Shown in pieces: positions 38,200 through 46,693 of a stretch of 64,000 bases of DNA (its first letter is position 1; the number at the start of each line of letters is the position of its first letter). Location: the NCBI RefSeq assembly GCF_007971525.1, contig NZ_CP042437.1:4774001-4838000 (forward strand). Direction: 5' to 3'. The DNA comes from Mucilaginibacter ginsenosidivorax (lineage in GTDB: Bacteria > Bacteroidota > Bacteroidia > Sphingobacteriales > Sphingobacteriaceae). A program made the translations under genes and the position numbers. The notes under the pieces were generated by a model. It saw only the letters and a list, made by a program, of their open reading frames with translations. It had not been told where the DNA came from and made no database searches.

Positions 38200-38226
38200 G
38201 AGTGGTGAGTGGTGAGTGGTGAGTGG
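38200..38226. repeat. Heptamer tandem repeat (GAGTGGT)n
   Basis: 3.9 perfect copies of GAGTGGT follow the FAH gene's start region on the plus strand. Confidence 0.9.
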
Positions 38227-38264
38227 GAATTATGTTAAAACAAATATCCCCATTGCGAATTGCC

Positions 38265-38317
38265 ACTAATGACTAATGACTAATGACTAATGACTAATGA
38301 CTAATGACTAATGACTA
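38265..38317. repeat. Heptamer tandem repeat (ACTAATG)7
   Basis: Seven perfect copies of ACTAATG plus ACTA. The last three bases are the TAG stop (minus strand) of the sorting-domain protein, so the array starts exactly at the end of that gene. Length variation would not alter the protein. Confidence 0.95.
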
Positions 38318-38851
38318 TAAAACAGAGATACGTTTGATAACCGATTCGGTGCCGGCTACTACACGTACAAAATAAAAGCCCCGGGTAAGCTTATTATTAA
38401 TTTGGTAGTTTATATTATGGTCGCCGCCTTCAACGCGCTGGTTAAATACGGTAGTAATATCGTTGCCCAAAACATCCATTATTTTAACGGTAACATTGGT
38501 ATTACGGCTAATGGTGTATTTAAGGTTAAGCTGATCGGTTACCGGGTTGGGGTATAACTGCACATCATTTAACAATTTATCGTCGGGCCGCGATACATTT
38601 ACTTTTGCCGTTGATGTTACCGCGGGTTTCAGAGGTGGCAATGCCAGGTGAAGGCCGTTTTTTAAATAGGAAGGTTTACCGCCTTTAGTTTTAGTTACGT
38701 GATAAACCGTGTCGCTTTTTAATTTGTTAACATAGGCTTTTTGATGAGACGTAATCCCTTTGGCAAATGCAAAATTCATAAAAATTGCCATCGCAATTAA
38801 TACGGACCATGCATATGTGTAAGTAAAAGGGTAAGTAATTTTTCGCCTCAT
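38315..38851 (-). CDS. Small secreted protein with type IX sorting domain
   Basis: A 178-residue protein: signal peptide ending near MNFAFAKG, ~75 residues of low-complexity spacer, then a C-terminal sorting domain (about 95-178) with LYPNPVTDQLNLKY, NVTVKIMDVLGNDI and GFYFVRVVAGTESVIKRI. Such domains route cargo through the T9SS to the cell surface; porG and porT of that system are in this window. There is no recognisable catalytic domain, so the cargo part is tiny. ATG 38851 is preferred over 38890. Confidence 0.8.
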   Translation of the reverse strand: MRRKITYPFTYTYAWSVLIAMAIFMNFAFAKGITSHQKAYVNKLKSDTVYHVTKTKGGKPSYLKNGLHLALPPLKPAVTSTAKVNVSRPDDKLLNDVQLYPNPVTDQLNLKYTISRNTNVTVKIMDVLGNDITTVFNQRVEGGDHNINYQINNKLTRGFYFVRVVAGTESVIKRISVL

Positions 38852-39252
38852 TATTAAGTTTCCGTACAAAAGTATAAATAATGCCCTCACGGCCTAAGAT
38901 ATTGACGTTTTTGTTAATGTTTTTAACAAAATTTAACAATGAGGACTGTTTTATAGTATAGACTGACTAAACCCTTATACGTTTAATTCTTATTTAAGTT
39001 TGAGTGAAATAGTGTTTTTTATACATTTATTGAACGAAATGAAAAATGTAGCTTTTGGCGCTTTTTTTTGTTTAAATTTTTAACATTTATATTAATATAC
39101 ATCATTGGGTTTCAATTACTTCATTATTGTTTATTAAATAGCCATAAAATTTACATTATTTATAAAAAACTTCTTAATTCTTCATGAATTCTTGATAATT
39201 TGACTTTGAAATGTAAAAAATTAATATTTTTGCCGTCTCAAACTAACACATA
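38852..39252. other. 401-bp AT-rich divergent promoter region
   Basis: No ORF and no palindromic repeat. The region is strongly AT-rich between a minus-strand sorting-domain gene and kup (+). A minus-strand TACTTTTG box (38874-38867) may serve the sorting-domain gene, and a kup promoter is proposed at 39199-39232. Confidence 0.5.
39199..39232 (+). promoter_or_regulatory. Putative kup promoter
   Basis: TTTG at 39199-39202 (or 39205-39208) and TATTTTTG at 39225-39232 fit the Bacteroidota -33/-7 pattern with a 22-bp (or 16-bp) spacer. The predicted start is about 14 nt before the GTG start codon. Confidence 0.45.
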
Positions 39253-41202
39253 GTGTCAAATCATAAAGATCTGCAAAAACTGTCGGCAGCCGGCCTGCTC
39301 ATCAGTTTAGGAATAATTTACGGTGATATTGGTACCTCGCCATTATACGTATTCAAGGCCATTGTTGGCACCAACCACATTTCCGAAACATTAATACTTG
39401 GAGGGGTTTCGCTTATATTTTGGACGTTAACCCTGCAAACTACCCTTAAGTATGTGGTGATAACGCTGCGCGCCGATAACAAAGGCGAAGGTGGCATTTT
39501 CTCGCTGTTCTCGTTGGTGCGCCGTAAAGCCAAATGGCTTATAGTACCTGCCGTTGTAGGTGGTTGTGCATTGCTTGCCGATGGTATTATTACGCCGCCC
39601 ATTACCATATCGTCGGCTATTGAGGGTTTGCAAACCTATTATCCCAATTTACCTACCGTTAAAATTGTGATAGCTATTATTACCGGACTGTTTATTATAC
39701 AGCAGTTTGGTACATCGCTGGTAGGTAAAGCATTCGGGCCAATTATGTTTATCTGGTTTACGATGATGGGCGTACTTGGTATCTCCTACATAGTGCATTC
39801 GCCGGGTATCATCAGGGCGCTTAATCCTTACTATGCTTATGAACTATTAAGCTCAACCGGCAGTCACAATGCGTTTATTATATTGGGTGCCGTATTTTTG
39901 TGTACTACCGGGGCCGAAGCGTTATACTCAGACCTGGGGCATTGCGGAAAATCGAACATCCGCATCAGCTGGATTTATGTTAAAGCGTGTTTAATTCTAA
40001 ATTACCTTGGCCAGGCTGTTTGGTTGCTGCAGAGTAACGGATCGGTAATGGACCTTAACGTGAACAACCCTTTTTATAAGATAATGCCCGAGTGGTTTTT
40101 GATATTTGGTATCGGTATAGCTACCGTAGCCGCTATTATTGCAAGCCAGGCGCTGATATCGGGATCGTTCACGCTGATTGCCGAGGCAGTAAGGCTTAAT
40201 CTTTGGCCAAAAGTGAAAATCAACTATCCATCTGAGCAAAAAGGACAATTATACGTACCCAGTGTTAACTGGTTGCTTTGGGCCGGCTGTTTAGGTGTGG
40301 TGCTGATATTTCGCCACTCAGATAAAATGGAGGCAGCTTATGGCCTAAGTATCACCGTAGCCATGTTGATGACCACCATATTGGTATCAAAATTCCTGAA
40401 AAGGAAAAAGGTGCCAAATTACATCATCAATACATTTTTGGCAATTTACCTGGTTATTGAAGGCACCTTCCTAACGGGTAACCTGGTTAAGTTTTTGCAT
40501 GGCGGCTGGTTTACACTTTCGATAGGTTTTGTATTGTTCACGGTAATGTGGACATGGCATACTGCCCGTAAAATCAGGAACCGTTATGTTAAATTTGTTG
40601 GAATTGATGATTATTACAACATCATTAACGAGTTGAGCGCCGATGAAAGCGTGCCTAAATACGCATCGCAACTGGTGTACCTAACCAGCGCCAATTTTAA
40701 CTCCGAAATTGAATCGAAAATTGTTTACTCCATTTTACAAAAGCAGCCTAAACGGGCCGATGTATACTGGCTGGTTCACGTTGATGTGGTGGATGAGCCT
40801 TACAAACGCGAATATGAGGTTGACTTTTTGATCCCTAATAAACTGATCCGTATCGATTTTAAACTGGGCTTCCGGGTTGAGCAGCAAATTAATCTGTTGT
40901 TCCGTAAAGTGGTTGAAGACCTGGTTAAGAAAGGCGAAGTTGATATCACCAGCCACTACAAATCATTAAATAAGCATAAAATTGTAGGTGACTTTAGGTT
41001 TGTGGTGATCGAGAAAATTTTCTCCCGCTCGCATAGCTTATCATTTTATGAGCGCTTTATCATGGATTTTTATGTTTACCTGAAGCATTTAAGCCTTTCA
41101 GAAGAACGGGGTTTTGGTCTGGATTTGAGCTTTGTTACGGTTGAAAAGGTACCATTAATGTTATCGATACCTGATGCCATTGAAATTCATAGGGTAAATT
41201 AG
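39253..41202 (+). CDS. kup: KUP-family potassium uptake transporter
   Basis: A 649-residue K+/H+ symporter. The N-terminal LISLGIIYGDIGTSPLYVFK signature is diagnostic, and about 12 TM segments cover residues ~10-440. The cytoplasmic tail (~440-649) is typical in length and ends FVTVEKVPLMLSIPDAIEIH. The start codon is GTG (SNHKDLQKLSAAG follows); no upstream ATG is in frame. A hairpin terminator lies 70 bp after the stop. Confidence 0.95.
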   Translation: MSNHKDLQKLSAAGLLISLGIIYGDIGTSPLYVFKAIVGTNHISETLILGGVSLIFWTLTLQTTLKYVVITLRADNKGEGGIFSLFSLVRRKAKWLIVPAVVGGCALLADGIITPPITISSAIEGLQTYYPNLPTVKIVIAIITGLFIIQQFGTSLVGKAFGPIMFIWFTMMGVLGISYIVHSPGIIRALNPYYAYELLSSTGSHNAFIILGAVFLCTTGAEALYSDLGHCGKSNIRISWIYVKACLILNYLGQAVWLLQSNGSVMDLNVNNPFYKIMPEWFLIFGIGIATVAAIIASQALISGSFTLIAEAVRLNLWPKVKINYPSEQKGQLYVPSVNWLLWAGCLGVVLIFRHSDKMEAAYGLSITVAMLMTTILVSKFLKRKKVPNYIINTFLAIYLVIEGTFLTGNLVKFLHGGWFTLSIGFVLFTVMWTWHTARKIRNRYVKFVGIDDYYNIINELSADESVPKYASQLVYLTSANFNSEIESKIVYSILQKQPKRADVYWLVHVDVVDEPYKREYEVDFLIPNKLIRIDFKLGFRVEQQINLLFRKVVEDLVKKGEVDITSHYKSLNKHKIVGDFRFVVIEKIFSRSHSLSFYERFIMDFYVYLKHLSLSEERGFGLDLSFVTVEKVPLMLSIPDAIEIHRVN

Positions 41203-41271
41203 GCCTCGCCCGGCAATCTGCAAAGAAGAACGCCCGGATTTTGTAGCAGTTTTTACTAAAGTAGAATATTT

Positions 41272-41300
41272 AAGCCTTCCTGTTTGGGGAGGCTTTTTTT
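41272..41300 (+). terminator. Intrinsic terminator of kup
   Basis: AAGCCTTCC and GGGGAGGCTT pair in a 9-bp stem (one G-U) around a short loop, followed by T7. Confidence 0.85.
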
Positions 41301-41454
41301 ATCACCTTTGCTGATTTTTTCAAATATTATCATCGTGAGTATGTTTGATACATGTTTTGTTCAACTCTTACCCTTTGGAAAGTGCAGGCGGGTAAATAAA
41401 TTCAGTATTACTACAGATTGTTTTTACATATTTACAAAGCTGAAGTAATATCCT

Positions 41455-42081
41455 GTGAATAAAAAAATACAATTAACCTTATTAGCCCTGCTTTTTGCAA
41501 CTGGTTTATTTGCCCAGGGTGCCGACCTTAACCTGCTTAAAGCTATTAACGGGCCGCCAACCGGTGCCGATAGTAAGTGGAAGTTTATAAGTGATAAAGC
41601 TGTTATTGTAAACGTAGCCGCCCCTATAAGTTTGGTTGTTGCCGGCTATATTAACCACGATGACAATCTTAAAATAAGCGGTTTGCAAACGGCCGCGTCG
41701 TTTATAGTTGCCGGAGGCGCAACTTTTGTGGGTAAAAAGTTATTTAACCGCGATAGGCCTTTTGTTACCCATCCCGATGTGATATATGCCAAAGAATACC
41801 CGACAGACCCGTCATTCCCGTCGGGGCATACCGCTTTTGCATTTTCTACTGCTACATCCTTAAGTTTGGCTATTCCTAAATGGTACGTGATAGCACCATC
41901 GTTTGCATTTGCCAGCGCGGTGGGCTATTCAAGAATGTACCTGGGGGTGCACTACCCAAGTGATGTTTTGGGTGGGGCAATAGTTGGCGCTGGCTCGGCA
42001 TATCTTACCTGGAAGTTGCAGAAATGGATTGTGGGGAAGAAGCCTCACCCTGCCCTCTCCAAAGGAGGGGGGGCTTACTAA
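41455..42081 (+). CDS. PAP2-family membrane phosphatase with repeat-derived C-terminus
   Basis: A 208-residue lipid/undecaprenyl-type phosphatase. A signal-like segment (LLALLFATGLFAQG) opens the protein; the three PAP2 motifs are KKLFNRDRP, FPSGHTAF and SRMYLGVHYPSDVLGG. Start codon GTG. The last ~12 residues (PHPALSKGGGAY) are encoded by the left arm of the palindromic repeat 42040-42076, so the natural end was probably near the preceding Lys-Lys and the repeat changed the stop. Substrate could be undecaprenyl-PP or phosphatidic acid. Confidence 0.88.
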   Translation: MNKKIQLTLLALLFATGLFAQGADLNLLKAINGPPTGADSKWKFISDKAVIVNVAAPISLVVAGYINHDDNLKISGLQTAASFIVAGGATFVGKKLFNRDRPFVTHPDVIYAKEYPTDPSFPSGHTAFAFSTATSLSLAIPKWYVIAPSFAFASAVGYSRMYLGVHYPSDVLGGAIVGAGSAYLTWKLQKWIVGKKPHPALSKGGGAY

Positions 42082-42715
42082 ACGAGTAATATACCTCTAA
42101 GAACACTGCGTATTTTTCTAAAATTCAAGCTTTTAAACCCAAACCAATACCAAGGGAAGAGGTCTGGTTAAATTTTTCTGTTGGGTTGTTTATCTAATAC
42201 TTCTTTGATATTCAGAAACACATTTTGAGGATACCTTAATACTTGGTCATTAGTAAATCTTATGACGTCGAAACCTAATTCATTTAAAACTGCCGTTCTT
42301 AAATCGTCTTGCTCCTTAGTAAACAGAAGATATCCGCCATCTACTTCAATGACCAATCCTTTACCTAAACAAACAAAATCAGCAATATAACCATCAATGG
42401 CATGCTGTCTTCTTATTTTATAGCCTTTTTTGTTATTCCTTAAAAGCTGCCACATCACGTTTTCTGCTTCGGTAGGATGCCGCCTGTTTGTTTTTGAATT
42501 CTCTTTAAGAATCTCCCATAAAATAAGATCGGAAGTTTCGAACCCTTGCCATTTACGTTTAGTGCCGGTAATATTTACATCGTTTTACTCATGAAACTAA
42601 TTGAACCGATTATATGTTAGTCATGAAATCAGAATCTATTATTTGAACGGGATGCGCCGAAACCAACCCTGCAAATCAAAAGCCCTCTCCTTTGGATAGG
42701 GTTTGGGTGAGGCTT
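42040..42715. mobile_element. Repeat-bounded cassette containing a DUF559 nuclease gene
   Basis: Two 37-nt arms, 42040-42076 and 42679-42715, are inverted copies (about 32 of 38 aligned positions identical; shared core CCAAAGGAG and outer AAGCCTCACCC). Each arm is itself a hairpin. Between them lie only the DUF559 gene and short spacers. The outer ends fall inside the 3' coding ends of the PAP2 gene (+) and the DUF5655 gene (-). Mobility is inferred; no target duplication was found by eye. Confidence 0.55.
42168..42455 (-). pseudogene. DUF559 endonuclease-domain gene, 5' end probably degraded
   Basis: The readable part (about 95 aa from ATG 42455 or GTG 42458) is the PD-(D/E)xK-like DUF559 fold: YKIRRQHAIDGYIADFVC, then LVIEVDGGY with the E-V-D-G catalytic block, and GFDVIRFTNDQVL. 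The frame stays open upstream to a TAA at about 42185-42187 of the next hundred (42585-42587) and encodes a typical family N-terminus (EILKENSKTNRRHPTEAENV), but contains no ATG, GTG or TTG. The His that usually follows GGY is replaced by Leu. Hence a decayed or truncated copy, unless a rare start such as ATT is used. Confidence 0.6.
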
Positions 42716-43107
42716 TTTTTCATATACCCTCTCACTTCCTCATTAATATCCTCCTTCAAATACATCCGGAAGTAATGATTGTGCTGGTTGGTTCCGGGCA
42801 CTGTTTTTATTTTGCTGAAGCAGAGGTTATCGGCATATATTTCATCAAACGGAAAAACTACATCAATAAAGTTTTTACCTAATTGGGTCACGTAGGCAAA
42901 ATTGGTGCGCAGGCCAAGCGCTATCATACTTTTAGTAGGATAAACTTTGATGGGTGCCATGGCTAAAAGTTCTTCTACCAGGTAATCAAACAGCTCAACC
43001 GTTTGGGTGGATTTACCATCCAGAAAATCGCCCAGGTTACGTTCACGACAGGAATGTACCTGGTTGGTATTTGCAAATTCGCGGCTGCAAATGGGGCATA
43101 TCCACAT
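42676..43107 (-). CDS. DUF5655-domain protein with zinc knuckle
   Basis: A 143-residue protein. The N-terminus has a C2HC zinc-binding motif (CPICSREFANTNQVHSC), then a globular domain with VELFDYLVEELL, YPTKSMIALGLRTNFAYV and LGKNFIDVVFPF matching the DUF5655 family of unknown function. The last 13 residues (KSLTQTLSKGEGF) derive from the right arm of the repeat at 42679-42715. It is 11 bp downstream of the amino-acid permease gene and probably co-transcribed. Confidence 0.8.
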   Translation of the reverse strand: MWICPICSREFANTNQVHSCRERNLGDFLDGKSTQTVELFDYLVEELLAMAPIKVYPTKSMIALGLRTNFAYVTQLGKNFIDVVFPFDEIYADNLCFSKIKTVPGTNQHNHYFRMYLKEDINEEVRGYMKKSLTQTLSKGEGF

Positions 43108-43118
43108 AAAGTTATCTG

Positions 43119-45053
43119 TTATGCCGCTTTAGCGTCCCTGCCTAATACACTGTTTTTGTAGCTGTAGGTAAAGTAAATAACCAGCCCTATTACCAACCAT
43201 ATCAGGAACCGTAGCCAGTTGGTGTAGCCAAGCTCGGTCATGAGGTAAAAGCAGCTCATGAGCCCTAAAACGGGTATCAGCGAGAAGTTTTTGAGGAAGC
43301 TATACACAGCTATAATTATAATGAGAATAAAGAACAGGTAATTAGGGAAGTTGTACAGGAAGCCATCAAAACCAATATGGTATTTTTTTAGCTCGCTGAT
43401 AGGTGTTGCCCGTAGGGCGCTGTTAAATCTATCTTCTTCCAGATCTTTAAAATATTTTTTTTGCGAGGCAGAGTCGGCCAGGGTAGGGGTGCCGGTGTTG
43501 AGTTTAACTGCAGAAGCGTATACGGCCTTTATTTCGGCTGCATTAAGGGCGTCGATAATAGCGGGTTTTTCTCTCAGTTTCTTAAACTGCATCATTTCAA
43601 CCTGGGGAGCGGGTTTAAAGTAAACTATCGAGCCCAGGATAACTATGGTTATCAATGGTACTATGTATTTGCCATTGGCATATGGTAAATGAAATTTGCC
43701 TTTAACCGCCTCTTCACGTGGCAGTAATAAAACACCGCCGCAAACCAGCACAAAGGCAAATAGGGTGCCTATACTTGTTAAATCGGTAACCTCGGTAAGG
43801 TTCATGAATAAGGCAGGTATTGCCACCACAAAACCTGTAATTACAGTAGCAAAGGCAGGTGTATGATATTTAGGGTGAATGCGGGAAAAGGCTTTTGGTA
43901 ATAAACCATCGCGGCTCATGCTCATCCATATACGGGGCTGCCCTAACTGGAATATTAACAGTACGCTTGCCGTTGCAATTACGGCGCTTATGGATATTAC
44001 GTAGCTTACTTTATGCAAGCCAACTTTAGCAAATACAAAAGCCAGCGGATCGCCCACCTGCAAGTCTTTATAACTTACCATGCCGGTAAGCACCAGCGCT
44101 ATCAGGATATATAAAACCGTACAAATAATAAGGGAATATATCATACCGCGTGGTAAGTCGCGCTGTGGCTTTTCACATTCTTCGGCCGTGGTGGAAATAG
44201 CATCAAAACCAATGTAAGCAAAAAATACGCCCGAAACGCCTTTCATAACACCGCCAAAGCCATTAGGCATAAATGGGTGCCAGTTGGCCGGGGTAACATA
44301 AAAAAAGCCAACTACAATAACTGCAATAACAATTAATATCTTTAGGATAACCATGGCATTGGTGGCCTTTTTTGTTTCGCGGATACCAACATAAACCAGG
44401 TAGGTAATAATAAAAACAATACCCAGGGCCGGCAGATTAGCTATCAGCTTAAAATTACCTAATCCGGGGGCATTATCCCAGGCAATGGCCCCGGCTTTCA
44501 GCCTGTCGGCAATATCGGCAAGTACTGCCCCATGTTTGGTTACAGCTTCGTGACCTCTGAGGGCCGAAACATAATCCATGGTAAGGTATTTGGGTAAATG
44601 AATATTAAAGCCTTCAAGCAGGTTTACAAAATATTCGCTCCATGATATAGCTACAGCAATATTGCCAATGGCATATTCCATCAATAAATCCCAGCCAATT
44701 ACCCAGGCTATCAGTTCGCCAAAAGAAGCATATGCATAGGTATAAGCGCTGCCCGCTACCGGTATGCGCGATGCAAATTCGGCATAGCATAGTGCCGAAA
44801 ATCCGCAGGTAACGGCAGTAACAATAAATAAAAGTGAAACAGCCGGCCCTCCGTGAAAAGAGGCTTCGCCGATGGTGCTGAAAATGCCTGCGCCAACTAC
44901 GGCGGCTATCCCCATCAGGGTTAAGTCTTTAACGTTTAATTCTTTTTTTAGCTGGGAGTTTACTGTGCCGGGATGTTCGCTATCGCTGAAACCGCATTCA
45001 ACATCATGTAATATTTTCGAGACCGATTTTTTACGAAATATGCTTTTCGACAT
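43119..45053 (-). CDS. APC-family amino acid permease
   Basis: A 644-residue transporter of the cationic-amino-acid-like APC subfamily. LTLMGIAAVVGAGIFSTIGE is the TM1 substrate motif, and GVFFAYIGFDAISTTAEE the TM6 motif. About 12 to 14 TM segments are present. Between the last TM groups lies a hydrophilic segment of ~90 residues (about 478-570; QFKKLREKPAII ... YHIGFDGF) that standard APC permeases lack. The ATG 45053 gives a ~30-residue cytoplasmic lead. Substrate unknown. Confidence 0.9.
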   Translation of the reverse strand: MSKSIFRKKSVSKILHDVECGFSDSEHPGTVNSQLKKELNVKDLTLMGIAAVVGAGIFSTIGEASFHGGPAVSLLFIVTAVTCGFSALCYAEFASRIPVAGSAYTYAYASFGELIAWVIGWDLLMEYAIGNIAVAISWSEYFVNLLEGFNIHLPKYLTMDYVSALRGHEAVTKHGAVLADIADRLKAGAIAWDNAPGLGNFKLIANLPALGIVFIITYLVYVGIRETKKATNAMVILKILIVIAVIVVGFFYVTPANWHPFMPNGFGGVMKGVSGVFFAYIGFDAISTTAEECEKPQRDLPRGMIYSLIICTVLYILIALVLTGMVSYKDLQVGDPLAFVFAKVGLHKVSYVISISAVIATASVLLIFQLGQPRIWMSMSRDGLLPKAFSRIHPKYHTPAFATVITGFVVAIPALFMNLTEVTDLTSIGTLFAFVLVCGGVLLLPREEAVKGKFHLPYANGKYIVPLITIVILGSIVYFKPAPQVEMMQFKKLREKPAIIDALNAAEIKAVYASAVKLNTGTPTLADSASQKKYFKDLEEDRFNSALRATPISELKKYHIGFDGFLYNFPNYLFFILIIIIAVYSFLKNFSLIPVLGLMSCFYLMTELGYTNWLRFLIWLVIGLVIYFTYSYKNSVLGRDAKAA

Positions 45054-45133
45054 TTAATTTAAATAATAAGTGCAACCTATTCCCAAACATAATCATTTTT
45101 TTGCATTAGATAAGTATATGCTTACTTTGCATC

Positions 45134-45799
45134 ATGAAGATAGGGGTACAAGATGTTTTATACAGGATAAGGCCATTTTTTTTACTTTACCTTATTGTTT
45201 TGTGCGCCTGTTTGGTTATCAAACTACTATATACCCGCGAGCAGATTTTTTTTGCGGTAAACGGATGGAACAGCCCCTGGGCCGATTATATTGAACCCTA
45301 CATGACCGACCTTGGCGACGGCCTTACTGCGGTTACACTCTCGTTGGTTTTTCTGTTATTTAGCTATCGTAAATTCCTGCTTTTGGCTTCAAGCTACCTT
45401 TTAACCGGGTTTGTGGCCCAGGTAATTAAATATTTTGCCGATGCACCACGGCCCAGTTTATATTTTAAAGATCAATGGGCACCTGTACATACAGTTAAAG
45501 GAGTAGAAATACTAACGTATAACAGTTTCCCTTCGGGGCACACTACCAGTGCCTTTTCGGCAGCAGTGGTGCTGGCCTACCTGGCAACAAAAAAAGGCTG
45601 GGGTATCCCAGCCTTACTCATGGCCATATTAATTGGCTATTCAAGAATGTACCTTACCGAACACTTTTTTGAAGATGTTATAGGTGGTTCGGCTATCGGG
45701 GTTATAGTTACTGTTTTGTGGCTCACCTGGCTGGAAAACAAGCAGTTTATCCATTCCGAAAAATGGCGTACCGGGTTAATCAAAACAGTTTTTAAATAA
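45134..45799 (+). CDS. PAP2-family phosphatase
   Basis: A 221-residue integral-membrane phosphatase with ~6 TM helices. Motifs: KYFADAPRPS, FPSGHTTSAFS and SRMYLTEHFFEDVIGG. It is a distant paralogue of the protein at 41455, without a signal peptide. The stop abuts the convergent gene's stop. Undecaprenyl-PP phosphatase or lipid A phosphatase are plausible. Confidence 0.9.
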   Translation: MKIGVQDVLYRIRPFFLLYLIVLCACLVIKLLYTREQIFFAVNGWNSPWADYIEPYMTDLGDGLTAVTLSLVFLLFSYRKFLLLASSYLLTGFVAQVIKYFADAPRPSLYFKDQWAPVHTVKGVEILTYNSFPSGHTTSAFSAAVVLAYLATKKGWGIPALLMAILIGYSRMYLTEHFFEDVIGGSAIGVIVTVLWLTWLENKQFIHSEKWRTGLIKTVFK

Positions 45800-46465
45800 T
45801 TACCCTTCGGCAGCAAGTCTTTTTTTGCGGCGAATGGTTACCAGTACAATAATAATAATGAGCGGCAGCCCGCCATACAACCCAATTTTTACCGGGGTTG
45901 ATAACCCTTTGGCGTTCGAAATATACTGATCATGACGTTTCAAATCGGGCGCTACTTTAATCGAGTTCGAAAACTCGTTCAGCTCGGCTTTGGCAAGCTC
46001 GGTCCTGGCTTCGGGGTAGTAATATTCAAAAGTATAAGTTACATCCTGCGTGTACAGCAAAATAAACTTTCTTAATTGGGCCGCTTCACCGGTCGATCCG
46101 CTGTTATCAATCCTTAAGGTAAATACCCGTGCTTCAAGGTTGCCGATGGTAGTGTCGCGCGGATTCATAATACTACCGTTGCGCGATTGTTTCCTGATGC
46201 CATCGGCAAAAGTATTAAATACCTTTTTCAGGTCCCGTTCTTTATTCAACGGCTTGTTGTTGGCTGCGTTTTGAGCGCGTATTACACTTATAAATCCGAG
46301 GGAGGCGGTACCCTGGAAAATTTGTTGACCTAATGTATCTTTCTTGGTAAAGTTTGCTGGTAAAGAGACCGTAACCAAACTATCAATCTTTACGGGTTTA
46401 AGTACCTGACTAAAACCTAAAGTCGCAAACAGGACGAGGCTTAAACTTAAAATTGTCTTTTTCAT
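45800..46465 (-). CDS. Exported protein with C-terminal membrane anchor, unknown function
   Basis: A 221-residue protein not assigned to a family. Signal peptide MKKTILSLSLVLFATLGFSQ; a ~165-residue extracytoplasmic domain with LVTVSLPANFTKKDTLGQQI and a YTFEYYYPEART strand; a single TM at about 190-209 (IGLYGGLPLIIIIVLVTI) and a short basic cytoplasmic tail. The overall form suggests a membrane-anchored periplasmic domain facing the cell envelope. Confidence 0.6.
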   Translation of the reverse strand: MKKTILSLSLVLFATLGFSQVLKPVKIDSLVTVSLPANFTKKDTLGQQIFQGTASLGFISVIRAQNAANNKPLNKERDLKKVFNTFADGIRKQSRNGSIMNPRDTTIGNLEARVFTLRIDNSGSTGEAAQLRKFILLYTQDVTYTFEYYYPEARTELAKAELNEFSNSIKVAPDLKRHDQYISNAKGLSTPVKIGLYGGLPLIIIIVLVTIRRKKRLAAEG

Positions 46466-46693
46466 AGATTGTTTAACTATAAAAAGAGCAAACAGTTTTA
46501 AAAATAATCAGTAATGACTTTTTTTTACGATAACGGAAAAATGGTAATTGCTTGTTTTTTAATTGGTTGGCAAATGGTGACTAATGAGTAATTCAAAAAT
46601 CGCGATAACAATAATTGGTTGTTTATACAATCTGTGCCTGGCTCCATTTAGCTTATGAACTAATTTTTCTAATCAGTTGTGCCGATGGTATTA

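Noticed and set aside
38200..38317. Possible CRISPR array (repeating units)
   Set aside because: The units are uninterrupted 7-mers with no unique spacers and no cas gene nearby.
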